Below, piece by piece: positions 1 through 7,846 of a stretch of DNA of 64,000 nt; the first letter of the stretch is position 1, and the number at the start of each line of letters is the position of its first letter. The stretch spans positions 1 through 64,000 of the forward strand of contig ONHK01000001.1 of the NCBI GenBank assembly GCA_900317625.1, written 5' to 3'. A model generated the notes under the pieces. That model was not told the origin of the DNA, searched no databases, and saw only the letters and a program-made list of their open reading frames with translations. The DNA is from an uncultured Treponema sp. Its GTDB lineage: Bacteria > Spirochaetota > Spirochaetia > Treponematales > Treponemataceae. Both the position numbers and the translations under genes were made by a program.

Positions 1-1
1 C

Positions 2-52
2 AAGGAAGGAAGTTTTCCTTCTGCAATCATCACCAAAAAGATGGCTGCATAA
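2..52 (+). CDS. possible C-terminal end of an upstream gene (partial)
   Basis: The second frame is open from the window edge to a TAA at 50-52 and reads as a short tail ending ITKKMAA. The frame starting at base 1 is also open, to a TGA at 109-111, so the choice is uncertain. About 120 bases without a gene follow. They contain a small perfect inverted repeat (67-72 with 76-81) and a GGAGG ribosome-binding site at 158-162 for the next gene. No function can be assigned. Confidence 0.25.
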   Translation, partial: KEGSFPSAIITKKMAA

Positions 53-171
53 AATTCGTTATTTTTCAGACAAACTGTCTGGACAAAGGGCTTAGCTTAG
101 TTTCCTTGTGATTTTTAAAGAAAAAAAAGATGTTTCTATAGATAAACTAGACAAAACGGAGGAAGAAACAA

Positions 172-1100
172 ATGAATAAAATTTCGCTTATAGTTCCTTG
201 CTATAATGAGGAGGCAAACATACTCCCTTTTTATAACGCAATCAGTGAAATTTTCATAGAGGGGGGGGTATAAACGATGCAGACTTTGAGCTTATGTTTG
301 TAAATGATGGCTCAAAGGATAATACTTTGCAGGAAATCCGTATATTGCATGAAAAAGACAACCGGGTAAAATGTGTTTCTTTTTCAAGAAATTTCGGAAA
401 AGAAGCCGCTCTCTTTGCAGGAATAAGAAACGTTACCGGTGATTGTACAGTTCTTCTTGATGCAGATTTGCAGCATCCGCCGTTTGTGCTTGTTGAAATG
501 TATAAAAAATGGAAAGAAGGATATGAAGTTGTCGAAGGTGTAAAATCCAACCGAGGAAAAGAAGGACTTTTTCATAAGCTATTCACAAAAGTTTTTTACG
601 GAATGATAAGCAAAGCCGTCGGCATGGACATGAAAAATTCCAGCGACTACAAACTTCTAGACAAGAAAGTTGTAGCAGAGCTTGCAAAGCTAAAAGAACG
701 CAACACATTTTTCCGGGCGCTTTCATTCTGGGTAGGATTCAAAAAGACAACTGTATACTATGAAGTCGCAGAAAGAGCCAACGGAACTTCAAAATGGTCA
801 ACAAAATCGCTTATAAAATATGCGATAAACAATGTGATTTGTTTTAGTTATGCTCCGCTTCATATTGTAACAGTAATAGGCTGTATTTTTACTATTATAG
901 GAATCGGAGTTGCAATTGACGCATTGATTTCATTCTTTACAGGAAAAGCCGCCAGCGGATTCCCTACCCTCGTTTGCATTACGCTCATCGGCTTCGGCGG
1001 TGTAATGGTTTGTCTTGGAATAATCGGAGTTTATATTGCTCAGATTTACGATGAGGTAAAAGGTCGCCCGCAATATATCATAGGAGAAAAAATTGAATAG
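172..1100 (+). CDS. CsbB/GtrB-like polyprenyl-phosphate glycosyltransferase, frame broken at a poly-G tract (phase OFF)
   Basis: This is a family-2 glycosyltransferase of the DPM1/GtrB/CsbB type, which loads a sugar onto undecaprenyl phosphate at the inner face of the cytoplasmic membrane. The ATG at 172 follows GGAGG by 9 bases and begins MNKISLIVPCYNEEAN, the nucleotide-binding start of the family. With eight G's at 261-268 this frame stops at 271-273. The rest (from about 261 to 1100) continues in another frame with FVNDGSKD, the DADLQHPP metal-binding DxD region, and two C-terminal membrane helices ending IAQIYDEVKGRPQY, as in GtrB. Nine G's would restore one protein of about 310 residues. 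Initiation at the internal ATG (294) would lack the N-terminal strand, so as sequenced the gene should be off. Its stop overlaps the next gene, and the deacetylase and YfhO-like genes that follow suggest one decoration operon. Confidence 0.85.
261..268 (+). repeat. poly-G tract (G8), phase-variation switch
   Basis: Eight G's lie inside the glycosyltransferase reading frame, followed by TATAAAC. In the G8 state the frame reaches TAA directly after the tract. Adding one G joins the upstream and downstream halves. Two similar tracts occur at 6531 and 19404. Confidence 0.85.
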
Positions 1101-1971
1101 AATTGTTGATATTCATGCTGATGATTTTGCGCTTAGTGAAAATTCCGATAGCGACATTCTGCAATTGTGTGCAGAATGCAAACTTGACAGCATAAGTATT
1201 ATTCCGAATCTTGAATATTTTGAAACTGCGTCAGCTAAATTTCTTTCTATTCAGGAAAAATTAAATAAAAAACTTCTTGTTTCAGTTCATTTGAATTTTA
1301 TGGAAGGAAAATGCTGTGCTGAAAAATCTTTGCTTCCAGATTTAGTTGATTCAGAAGGATTTTTTACAGTTTCATGGGGAAAATTTTTTATGTGGAACTA
1401 CATTCCGTTTATGCGGAAAAAGATAAAGCTTCAGTTAAAAACAGAAATTCTGGCACAGATAAAAAAATGTCTTGACTCAAATATAATAGACAAAAATGCA
1501 ATCAGAATAGACAGCCACCAGCATCCGCACATGATTCCAGTTGTTTTTGAGGCGTTAAAAGAAGTTGTTTTTGAGCTAGAAAACGATGGCTGTAAAATTG
1601 AATACATAAGAAATACACAAGACCCAATATTGCTTTATGGCGGAAAAAATATTTTTTCAATTAATACAGTCAAATGCCTGATTCTGAATTTCTATTCCAT
1701 AAAAGTAAAAAAGTATCTTGTTTCAAAAAAACTGCCTGTAAATTATCTTTGCGGTGTATATTTCAGCGGAAAAATGGATTCAAGACTAAAAAAAGTTCTG
1801 CCAAAATTCATAAAGAAGGCAGAAAGACATAACAGAAATATTGAACTTCTTTTTCATCCAGGAACAATGCTAAAATCTGAACTCACCAGCGAATTCAAAA
1901 AAGAAGGATTCAACGAATTTCATCTGTCAGAAAACAGAAAAATTGAATACAACACTTTAAAAGAACTTTAG
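1093..1971 (+). CDS. ChbG/YdjC-like carbohydrate deacetylase
   Basis: The 292-residue protein resembles the YdjC/ChbG/HpnK family of metal-dependent enzymes that remove N-acetyl groups from sugars. Near the N-terminus it has HADDFALS, with the adjacent aspartates of the family. Around residue 140 it has DSHQHPH, with metal-ligand histidines, and near the C-terminus ELLFHPG. The start is a TTG at 1093 preceded by AGGAG six bases upstream, overlapping the last codons of the glycosyltransferase by 8 bases, so the two are translationally coupled. Placed between a lipid-linked sugar synthase and YfhO, it probably deacetylates the lipid-linked or transferred sugar (inference). The exact substrate is unknown. 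Confidence 0.75.
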   Translation: MNRIVDIHADDFALSENSDSDILQLCAECKLDSISIIPNLEYFETASAKFLSIQEKLNKKLLVSVHLNFMEGKCCAEKSLLPDLVDSEGFFTVSWGKFFMWNYIPFMRKKIKLQLKTEILAQIKKCLDSNIIDKNAIRIDSHQHPHMIPVVFEALKEVVFELENDGCKIEYIRNTQDPILLYGGKNIFSINTVKCLILNFYSIKVKKYLVSKKLPVNYLCGVYFSGKMDSRLKKVLPKFIKKAERHNRNIELLFHPGTMLKSELTSEFKKEGFNEFHLSENRKIEYNTLKEL

Positions 1972-1980
1972 GAAAAAATC

Positions 1981-4119
1981 ATGAAATCTCTTAAAAGTAA
2001 AAATTTATCATTCCTAGCTTTTTATACAGTAATTTTTGCCGCAGTTTCGCTGGCATGTTTTTCTTTTTATTTTATTCTTGGAAAAACATTTTTTACAACA
2101 GGCGACGGCAGAAGCCAGCATATTGCAGCTCTTATATATTACGGAAAATATCTCCGTTCAATTTTTTATAATCTTTTTGCACAGGGCAAACTAATAATTC
2201 CTCAATGGGATTTTAATCTTGGGTTCGGGGCAGATATAATACAGACCCTTCACTACTATGTTATTGGTGACCCGTTTTCGTTTTTGTCCGTATTTTTTAC
2301 CCCTGAAAAAACGCCTGTCTTATATACAATAAATATATTTCTTAGGCTTTATTGTATCGGCTTGGCTTTTTTTGCTTACTGCAAATATCACAATTTTGAC
2401 AGATATTCCTCGCTCTGCGGTGCTTTTGTATACATCTTTTGCGGATTCTCTTTTTATTGTGCGGTCAGGCATCCATATTTTGTAAATCCAATGATATGGC
2501 TTTCTTTACTGCTTATAGGAATAGACAAAATTTTTGACAACAAGAATTTTTTGCCGTTCGCTTTTTTTGTGTTTATTGCCTGCGCCTGCAATTTTTATTT
2601 CTTCTATATGCTCAGCATAATTGTATTCATATATGCTATTGTAAGATTTTTCTATAGATTTCCAAAACAGGAATATAGGAGTATATGGAAATATATTCTT
2701 TTAGCTTTAGCAGGATATTTTCTTGGAATCTGCATGGCAGCTGCAATTTTCTTCCCGAATGTTTCAGGATTTCTTTCATGCGGAAGAACTGAGGAAAATT
2801 CTTTTCCGACAATGTTTTATGGAATAGTTTATTATGTAAAAATGTTTATAGGTTTTATTGCACCGACAAAATTTGGTTCGTACTCTTTTTTTGGATATGC
2901 CGCTCCGTGCTTACCTCTATTGGTTTTTGTCTTTTTAAAAAACAACAAAATATCTAAGCAAATAAAATTATTCATTGCAATCGGGCTAATATTTTTTCTT
3001 ATTCCATTTTTTGGATATATGTTTAATGGATTTGGTTATAAAACAAACCGATGGTGCTTTTCTTTCAGTTTTTTAATAGCAATAGCTACAGTTTACTCAC
3101 TTCCCTATTTTATAAAATGCGACTTAAAAAAGATTAGAAGAATTATCCTAATCTGCTTATGCTATAGTTTGTTTGTTTTTATGCTTTGTCCATTGGATAA
3201 AACTATAGAAAAGGAATATTTATTTCCCCACATTTTTTCTTTTATCAGCCTAATTTTTATTTTTTTGTTTTATAAATTTAAAGTATCAGAAAGAGCAAAA
3301 AAAACTCTTTTTTTTACATTGATTTTATCCTCCGTAATTTTTCAAGCAAATTTTAGATATTCACCAAAAGGTCTTGGTTATTTGAATGATGCATATTCTA
3401 GCAAGAATTTTGCCAAATTGCTAAAAGAATATAAAACTCCATTTTCAATCAATGAAGACAGTATATTTTATAGAGTTGAAACACATTATCTCTTGAGCAA
3501 GAATATTCCAGCTGTTATAGGAATAAAGGGAACAACATATTATTGGTCTATAATAAATTCAAAATTATATGATTTTTATAAGGAACAAAACTTGCAAAAA
3601 GCCACCGCTCTTGAAACTGATGGACTAGAAAACAATCAAGAGATGTTTTCCATTTTCAATGTAAAATATTATCTCGTTCCAGAAAACAAAGAAAATGAAA
3701 TTCCTCAATTTTTTAAGGACACTGGAAAAAAATATCTTGAATATAAGATATATCAAAACACGGAATTTTTGCCATTTGGCTCAACTGAAAACGGAGAACA
3801 GATTGAGAATGTAAAACTAGGTTGCAATTCTCTTGCTGCAGAAGCAAATTTCTCAAATGACAACAGCGTTTTTCTTTCTATTCCATATTCAAAATTCTGG
3901 AAAGCAAAAATTGATGGAAGCAAAACCGAAATAAAACTTGCAAAAACAGCTTTTATGGAACTTTCTATACCAAAAGGAAATCATCATATAGAATTGAGTT
4001 ATTCAAATACTTATTTTTCTTTAGGGATAGTTGTAACAATTGCAGCATTTTTTGTCTTTTTGATTTTAGTTTTTTGGAAAAAACATTATGCGCATACGAA
4101 TTTCATATCTCTAGAGTAA
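1981..4119 (+). CDS. YfhO-like multi-pass membrane protein (probable GT-C type glycosyl transfer)
   Basis: The 712-residue protein has about twelve hydrophobic segments in the first two thirds and an extracytoplasmic C-terminal domain (about residues 450-685) closed by one more membrane helix. The first loop carries FFTTGDGRSQH, an acidic motif like that of GT-C enzymes, and the soluble part has FNVKYYLVP, typical of YfhO. In Bacillus, YfhO works with the CsbB glycosyltransferase: CsbB makes the lipid-linked sugar and YfhO is needed to place it on the outer polymer. The same pairing is seen here, with a deacetylase between them. AGGA lies 7 bases before the ATG. Nothing suggests that this gene itself is phase-variable. 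Confidence 0.75.
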   Translation: MKSLKSKNLSFLAFYTVIFAAVSLACFSFYFILGKTFFTTGDGRSQHIAALIYYGKYLRSIFYNLFAQGKLIIPQWDFNLGFGADIIQTLHYYVIGDPFSFLSVFFTPEKTPVLYTINIFLRLYCIGLAFFAYCKYHNFDRYSSLCGAFVYIFCGFSFYCAVRHPYFVNPMIWLSLLLIGIDKIFDNKNFLPFAFFVFIACACNFYFFYMLSIIVFIYAIVRFFYRFPKQEYRSIWKYILLALAGYFLGICMAAAIFFPNVSGFLSCGRTEENSFPTMFYGIVYYVKMFIGFIAPTKFGSYSFFGYAAPCLPLLVFVFLKNNKISKQIKLFIAIGLIFFLIPFFGYMFNGFGYKTNRWCFSFSFLIAIATVYSLPYFIKCDLKKIRRIILICLCYSLFVFMLCPLDKTIEKEYLFPHIFSFISLIFIFLFYKFKVSERAKKTLFFTLILSSVIFQANFRYSPKGLGYLNDAYSSKNFAKLLKEYKTPFSINEDSIFYRVETHYLLSKNIPAVIGIKGTTYYWSIINSKLYDFYKEQNLQKATALETDGLENNQEMFSIFNVKYYLVPENKENEIPQFFKDTGKKYLEYKIYQNTEFLPFGSTENGEQIENVKLGCNSLAAEANFSNDNSVFLSIPYSKFWKAKIDGSKTEIKLAKTAFMELSIPKGNHHIELSYSNTYFSLGIVVTIAAFFVFLILVFWKKHYAHTNFISLE

Positions 4120-4132
4120 ATAAAAATAGTAA

Positions 4133-4161
4133 TTTATTTTTATCCTTTTCTATGCTATTAT
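4133..4161 (+). promoter_or_regulatory. promoter of AAA-ATPase copy 1 (leaderless arrangement)
   Basis: TTTATT at 4133-4138, a 17-base spacer and TATTAT at 4156-4161 lie 6 bases before the ATG at 4168, with no Shine-Dalgarno sequence. The same arrangement is conserved before the second copy at 9124-9152. Confidence 0.55.
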
Positions 4162-4167
4162 TTTTAC

Positions 4168-5757
4168 ATGCAGAAAATCAGAAAATTGCCGATTGGTATC
4201 CAGAGTTTCGAAAAACTCCGCGAGGGTGGTTACATTTATATCGATAAGACAGAATTTATCTATAGCCTTGTTCATACAGGGCAAATTTACTTTCTGAGCC
4301 GGCCCCGCCGTTTCGGGAAGAGCCTTTTTCTTTCAACATTAAAGGCTTATTTTGAGGGGAAGAAAGAGCTTTTCTCAGGGCTTAAGATTGAGCAGCTTGA
4401 AAAGGACAATCTCGACGCATGGAAAGTCTATCCTGTTATTTATCTGAATTTTGCGCAGGACAATTTTTCTTCTAAGGGAACTCTTGCTGACTGCATAAAC
4501 TTACAGCTAAAAAAATATGAAGAGATTTATGACATTACAGAAATAGAGAACAGATTTGCCGGCCGCTTCATAAATATTGTGCAGACCGCACGCAAAAAGA
4601 CCGGGCTTCCTGTTGCCGTCCTGATTGATGAATACGACAAGCCTCTTCTTGACGCCCAGAGCAATGAGGAGCTTGTGAACGAGAACCGCGAGACACTGCG
4701 CGGCCTGTACGTGACGCTGAAAGCCCTGGACGAGGACCTGAAATTTGTATTCCTTACAGGCGTAACAAAGTTCAGCAAGGTGAGCATCTTCAGCGACCTG
4801 AACCAGCTGAACGACATATCAATCACAAGCCAGTACGCCACAGCCTGCGGAATAACAGAGAAAGAGATGCTCGAAAACCTCAGTCCTGAGATAGACGCAT
4901 TCGCAGAAAAAAACGGACTTTCAAAAGAAAAATGTGTGAACCAGCTTGAGCAGATGTATGACGGCTACCATTTCCATCAGAAGGCTGACGGTGTCTACAA
5001 TCCGTTCAGCCTTCTGAACGCGCTTTACTCAAAGGAATTCGCCCTTTACTGGTTCTCGACCGGAACCCCGACATTCCTCATAAAGAAGCTGCAGGAAAGC
5101 ACAATGAACTACATGGACCTGTCAAACGGCGTGGAGGCCACCGCGCAGGAACTTCAGGATTACAGGAGCGACAACCCGAACCCGGTTCCGCTCTTCTACC
5201 AGACAGGCTACCTCACAATAAAGGGCTACGACAAGGAGTTCGGTGTGTATCTTTTAAAATACCCGAACAACGAGGTGAAGTACGCGTTCATAAACTCCCT
5301 TGCACCGGCAGTGCTAAAGAACAACTGCTCGACAGGGCTTGACGTTGTCTCCTTCGCGCGGGACATAAAGAAAGGCGACATAGAGAGCGTCATGGGCCGG
5401 TTCAAGGCCCTGTTCTCAACGCTTCCCTACACGACCGCAAGGAAGGAGAAGCAGGACACTATCATCGAGCAGAATTTCCAGAACGTGTTCTATCTTGTGT
5501 TCACGCTGCTTGGCCAGTGGTCGGCTGTGGAGGAGACATCATCGTTCGGGCGAGCGGACTGCGTGCTCCAGAACAGGAACAATGTCTTTATCTTTGAGTT
5601 CAAGCGAGACAAGAGCGCGGACGAGGCGTTGAGGCAGATAGAGGAATCCAAATACGCGGAGCCATACAAGGCAAGCGGAAAACGGATTGTGAAAATCGGC
5701 GCAAGTTTTTCCACAAAGGAAAGAAATCTTGTTGAATGGAAGATTGTTGAAGAGTAA
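4168..5757 (+). CDS. AAA-ATPase-like / PD-(D/E)XK nuclease-fold protein (DUF1703 type), copy 1
   Basis: The 529-residue protein belongs to the AAA-ATPase-like plus PDDEXK_9 family, common in many copies in gut Bacteroidetes, clostridia and treponemes; its physiological role is not established. The N-terminal half has a P-loop region RPRRFGKSLFLS (about residues 46-57) and a Walker B-like VLIDEYDKPL (about 150). The C-terminal part has GRADCVLQ followed by FIFEFKRDKS, the D...E-x-K core of a PD-(D/E)XK fold. The middle and 3' part of the gene is far richer in GC than its neighbours (for example about 65% in 4681-4740), which suggests transfer. It is a diverged duplicate of the gene at 9159. 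Confidence 0.85.
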   Translation: MQKIRKLPIGIQSFEKLREGGYIYIDKTEFIYSLVHTGQIYFLSRPRRFGKSLFLSTLKAYFEGKKELFSGLKIEQLEKDNLDAWKVYPVIYLNFAQDNFSSKGTLADCINLQLKKYEEIYDITEIENRFAGRFINIVQTARKKTGLPVAVLIDEYDKPLLDAQSNEELVNENRETLRGLYVTLKALDEDLKFVFLTGVTKFSKVSIFSDLNQLNDISITSQYATACGITEKEMLENLSPEIDAFAEKNGLSKEKCVNQLEQMYDGYHFHQKADGVYNPFSLLNALYSKEFALYWFSTGTPTFLIKKLQESTMNYMDLSNGVEATAQELQDYRSDNPNPVPLFYQTGYLTIKGYDKEFGVYLLKYPNNEVKYAFINSLAPAVLKNNCSTGLDVVSFARDIKKGDIESVMGRFKALFSTLPYTTARKEKQDTIIEQNFQNVFYLVFTLLGQWSAVEETSSFGRADCVLQNRNNVFIFEFKRDKSADEALRQIEESKYAEPYKASGKRIVKIGASFSTKERNLVEWKIVEE

Positions 5758-5774
5758 ACAATAAAACTCTTCAA
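5747..5774 (+). repeat. perfect 9-bp inverted repeat over the stop codon of AAA-ATPase copy 1
   Basis: TTGAAGAGT (5747-5755) pairs with ACTCTTCAA (5766-5774) around a 10-base loop, and the stop codon starts in the first arm. It could be a weak terminator or mRNA-end hairpin, but no T-run follows. A TATAAT at 5775-5780 lies directly after it and probably serves the next gene. Confidence 0.55.
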
Positions 5775-5795
5775 TATAATATAAAAAGGAACTAT

Positions 5796-6587
5796 ATGAA
5801 AATATTTGCCATAATGCTCGTGAAAAACGAGGCGGACATAGTAAAAAGTGTTATTCTTGATGCAAAAAAATGGGCTAACAGAATTTTTATCATGGACAAT
5901 GGTTCTACCGATGGAACATGGGAAATTATACAGTCTCTTGCAGATGATATTGTTGTTCCATGGAAACAGGATTTTAGACCATATTCAAACGGACTTCGGG
6001 CAGATGTGTTCAATGAATTTAGGTACGAAGCAAAAGACGGAGACTGGTGGTGCTTTAAACTTGACGCAGACGAATTTTATTATGACAATCCGAAGGATTG
6101 TCTTGCAAAAATTCCTAAAAAATATTCACTGGTAGCAAAAAAATCTCTTGACTATGTTTTAACAGCAGAAGATGTGGAAGAATACGATTTTTCCGGCGAT
6201 TTTGAGAAAGACAAAGATCATATAAAATATTTAAGGAATACCTGCTGGAGCGAGCCAAGGTTTTTCCGCTACAGAAAATCGTTAAAATGGAAATTTGACG
6301 CAACATCGCACTACCCTAAATATGCCGGACTTTTAGCACCAGAACTAATTCTTGTGAAACATTACCAGTTCCGCTCACCAAAGCAAATGCAAGCCAGGCT
6401 TGATTTACGAAATTCCCTTGCAAACAAAAAAGATGGAATTTGCTTCAGACATGTAAAGGAAACAAACTTTAAGCAACTTCTGGCAGACAAAAAAAATTGT
6501 CTGCTTGATAACAACGAATTAAAAACTCATGGGGGGGGGGTACAGAGAAATACCTGTCCGCAATTCTTTACAGCAATCACTGCTTAA
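5796..6587 (+). CDS. family-2-like glycosyltransferase with poly-G tract near its 3' end (C-terminus out of best frame)
   Basis: This predicted GT-A fold glycosyltransferase starts with MKIFAIMLVKNEADIV and has DNGSTDGTW and a metal-binding LDADEFY. An AAGGA site precedes the ATG. At 6531-6540 ten G's send translation into a short tail, ending at 263 residues. With nine G's the frame would run to a TAA at 6628-6630 and give about 277 residues ending in a basic, leucine/isoleucine-rich stretch (SLLKRILLRIGIALKLF). The paralogue at 6686 ends in a similar stretch, so G9 is the likely complete form and this copy looks switched to a version lacking the C-terminal helix. Acceptor and donor are unknown. 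Confidence 0.8.
   Translation: MKIFAIMLVKNEADIVKSVILDAKKWANRIFIMDNGSTDGTWEIIQSLADDIVVPWKQDFRPYSNGLRADVFNEFRYEAKDGDWWCFKLDADEFYYDNPKDCLAKIPKKYSLVAKKSLDYVLTAEDVEEYDFSGDFEKDKDHIKYLRNTCWSEPRFFRYRKSLKWKFDATSHYPKYAGLLAPELILVKHYQFRSPKQMQARLDLRNSLANKKDGICFRHVKETNFKQLLADKKNCLLDNNELKTHGGGVQRNTCPQFFTAITA
6531..6540 (+). repeat. poly-G tract (G10), phase-variation switch
   Basis: Ten G's preceded by CAT and followed by TACAGAG lie in the last tenth of the glycosyltransferase gene. Length changes choose between three C-termini: 20 residues with G10 (counted from the tract-encoded glycines with their flanks), about 29 residues with G9 and a different tail with G11. Confidence 0.85.
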
Positions 6588-6638
6588 AAGAATTCTACTG
6601 CGGATTGGAATTGCCTTAAAACTTTTCTAAACAAAAAC

Positions 6639-6687
6639 ATATCCGCAGAAAATGGACAAACAAAAAGTACCCCTAAAATGCGGATAT
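6639..6687 (+). repeat. 9-bp inverted repeat overlapping the start codon of the next glycosyltransferase
   Basis: ATATCCGCA (6639-6647) and TGCGGATAT (6679-6687) are perfect reverse complements separated by 31 bases. The right arm covers the last base of a possible -10 box (TAAAAT, 6674-6679) and the first two bases of the ATG at 6686. It may be an operator or a start-codon hairpin. Confidence 0.5.
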
Positions 6688-7504
6688 GAAAATCTTTGCA
6701 ATAATGCTTGTAAAAAATGAAGCTGATATTGTTGGCTATGTTTTAAAAGAAGCTGAAAAATGGGCTAATAAAATCTTTATAATAGACAACGGCTCTACAG
6801 ACGGAACATGGGAAATTATACAGTCCATGAAGAATGAAATAATCACTCCATGGAAACAAGACTTCGGTCCATTCAGAAGAGGAATGAGAGCTGATGTTTT
6901 TAATGAATTCCGGCATCTTTCCACAAAGGAAGACTGGTGGTGTTATGCGCTGGATGCAGATGAATTTTATATTGAGAATCCCAGAGATTTTTTGCAAAGA
7001 ATACCAAAAAGATTCCAATGGGTTTCTAAAAAATCTATTGATTATGTTCTTACAAAAGAGGATTTAAAAGAATATGATTTTTCTGGAAACTTTGAAGAAG
7101 ATAAAAAGTATATAAAATATTTAAAACCGACATGCTGGTCAGAAGGCAGATTTTTTAGATATAGGAAAAATATACAATGGGACAATGGAATTGCAAGCCA
7201 ATATCCTATGAATATCGGTATTATGGCACCAGAAAAAATACTTGTAAAACATTATCAATATCGAAGTCCGCAGCAAATAGAAAAAAGAATAAAAGACCGC
7301 GCAGCAACAAAGAAAAGAACTGATGTAAGCGCTTGGAACAGGATGCCAGAAACGATTGAAGATTCTTTATTTACTAGAAATGAATGTATATTTGACGAAA
7401 ATAATATTGAATTCTATAAAAAACTAAAGGTTGTTGACAAAATGAAGAAAAATATAATAAAAGATTTTCTAAAATTAATTTTAATAAAACTAAAATTATA
7501 TTGA
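6686..7504 (+). CDS. family-2-like glycosyltransferase, paralogue of the preceding gene
   Basis: The 272-residue protein is clearly homologous along its length to the product of the gene at 5796. It shares MKIFAIMLVKNEADIV at the start, DNGSTDGTW, a YALDADEFY metal site and CWSEGRFFRYRK. It has no poly-G tract and ends in a basic/hydrophobic helix (KDFLKLILIKLKLY). No Shine-Dalgarno sequence is visible. TAAAAT lies six bases before the ATG, which fits a leaderless or coupled start. The pair looks like a tandem duplication in which only the first copy carries a length-variable tract. Confidence 0.8.
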   Translation: MKIFAIMLVKNEADIVGYVLKEAEKWANKIFIIDNGSTDGTWEIIQSMKNEIITPWKQDFGPFRRGMRADVFNEFRHLSTKEDWWCYALDADEFYIENPRDFLQRIPKRFQWVSKKSIDYVLTKEDLKEYDFSGNFEEDKKYIKYLKPTCWSEGRFFRYRKNIQWDNGIASQYPMNIGIMAPEKILVKHYQYRSPQQIEKRIKDRAATKKRTDVSAWNRMPETIEDSLFTRNECIFDENNIEFYKKLKVVDKMKKNIIKDFLKLILIKLKLY

Positions 7505-7597
7505 ATTTCAGTTAAAAAACAAAATGCTTTTTCACTTCAAACTTTACGAATATTTTCTAGAAAAATAGTTGTATTATTTAGCAGTTGTAAATTATAA

Positions 7598-7626
7598 CTG
7601 ACAAATAAATGGTTTTATGTTAAAAT
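7598..7626 (+). promoter_or_regulatory. sigma-70-like promoter of the DUF2335 gene pair
   Basis: CTGACA (7598-7603), a 17-base spacer and TAAAAT (7621-7626). AGGAGG follows at about 7635-7640 and the ATG at 7646, giving a short ordinary leader. The 93 bases between the preceding gene and this promoter hold nothing else recognisable. Confidence 0.6.
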
Positions 7627-7645
7627 GTTACATAGGAGGAAAAAC

Positions 7646-7846
7646 ATGGAATATTTCTACAAAAATCTTTTTGGTCAAATTAATTCAATTTCTCCTAGAA
7701 TTCAAAAAACGGCATCAAGTTCAGTTGCTAAAGATTTTGAATTTGTTGCACGTATGTTCAGCAAAGCAGGGAATGATATAAAGACAGGAATTTCTTATGC
7801 CACGAAACCAAATGACAAAAAACGAAAAAGCTTCAGCAACAGATAA
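7646..7846 (+). CDS. small protein of unknown function (66 aa)
   Basis: The ATG at 7646 is chosen because AGGAGG lies six bases upstream; an in-frame ATG at 7625 has no such site. The product begins MEYFYKNLFGQIN, is polar and mixed in charge, and has no membrane segment. Its last 50 bases overlap the next gene in another frame, which suggests coupled translation. No family is recognised. Alternatively it could be the first half of an ancestral single gene separated by a frameshift, but the strong ribosome-binding site supports a separate small gene. Confidence 0.5.
   Translation: MEYFYKNLFGQINSISPRIQKTASSSVAKDFEFVARMFSKAGNDIKTGISYATKPNDKKRKSFSNR

Noticed and set aside
67..81. Small perfect hairpin (6-bp stem, 3-base loop) as a terminator of the upstream gene.
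   Set aside because: No T-run follows on either strand, and the stem is short.
294..1100. Internal ATG at 294 as the true start of a shorter glycosyltransferase.
   Set aside because: It lacks a ribosome-binding site and would miss the N-terminal IVPCYNEE strand that is present upstream in another frame.
7504..7597. Possible small RNA or gene between the second tandem glycosyltransferase and the DUF2335 promoter.
   Set aside because: There is only AT-rich sequence, no open frame with a start site and no terminator-like hairpin.
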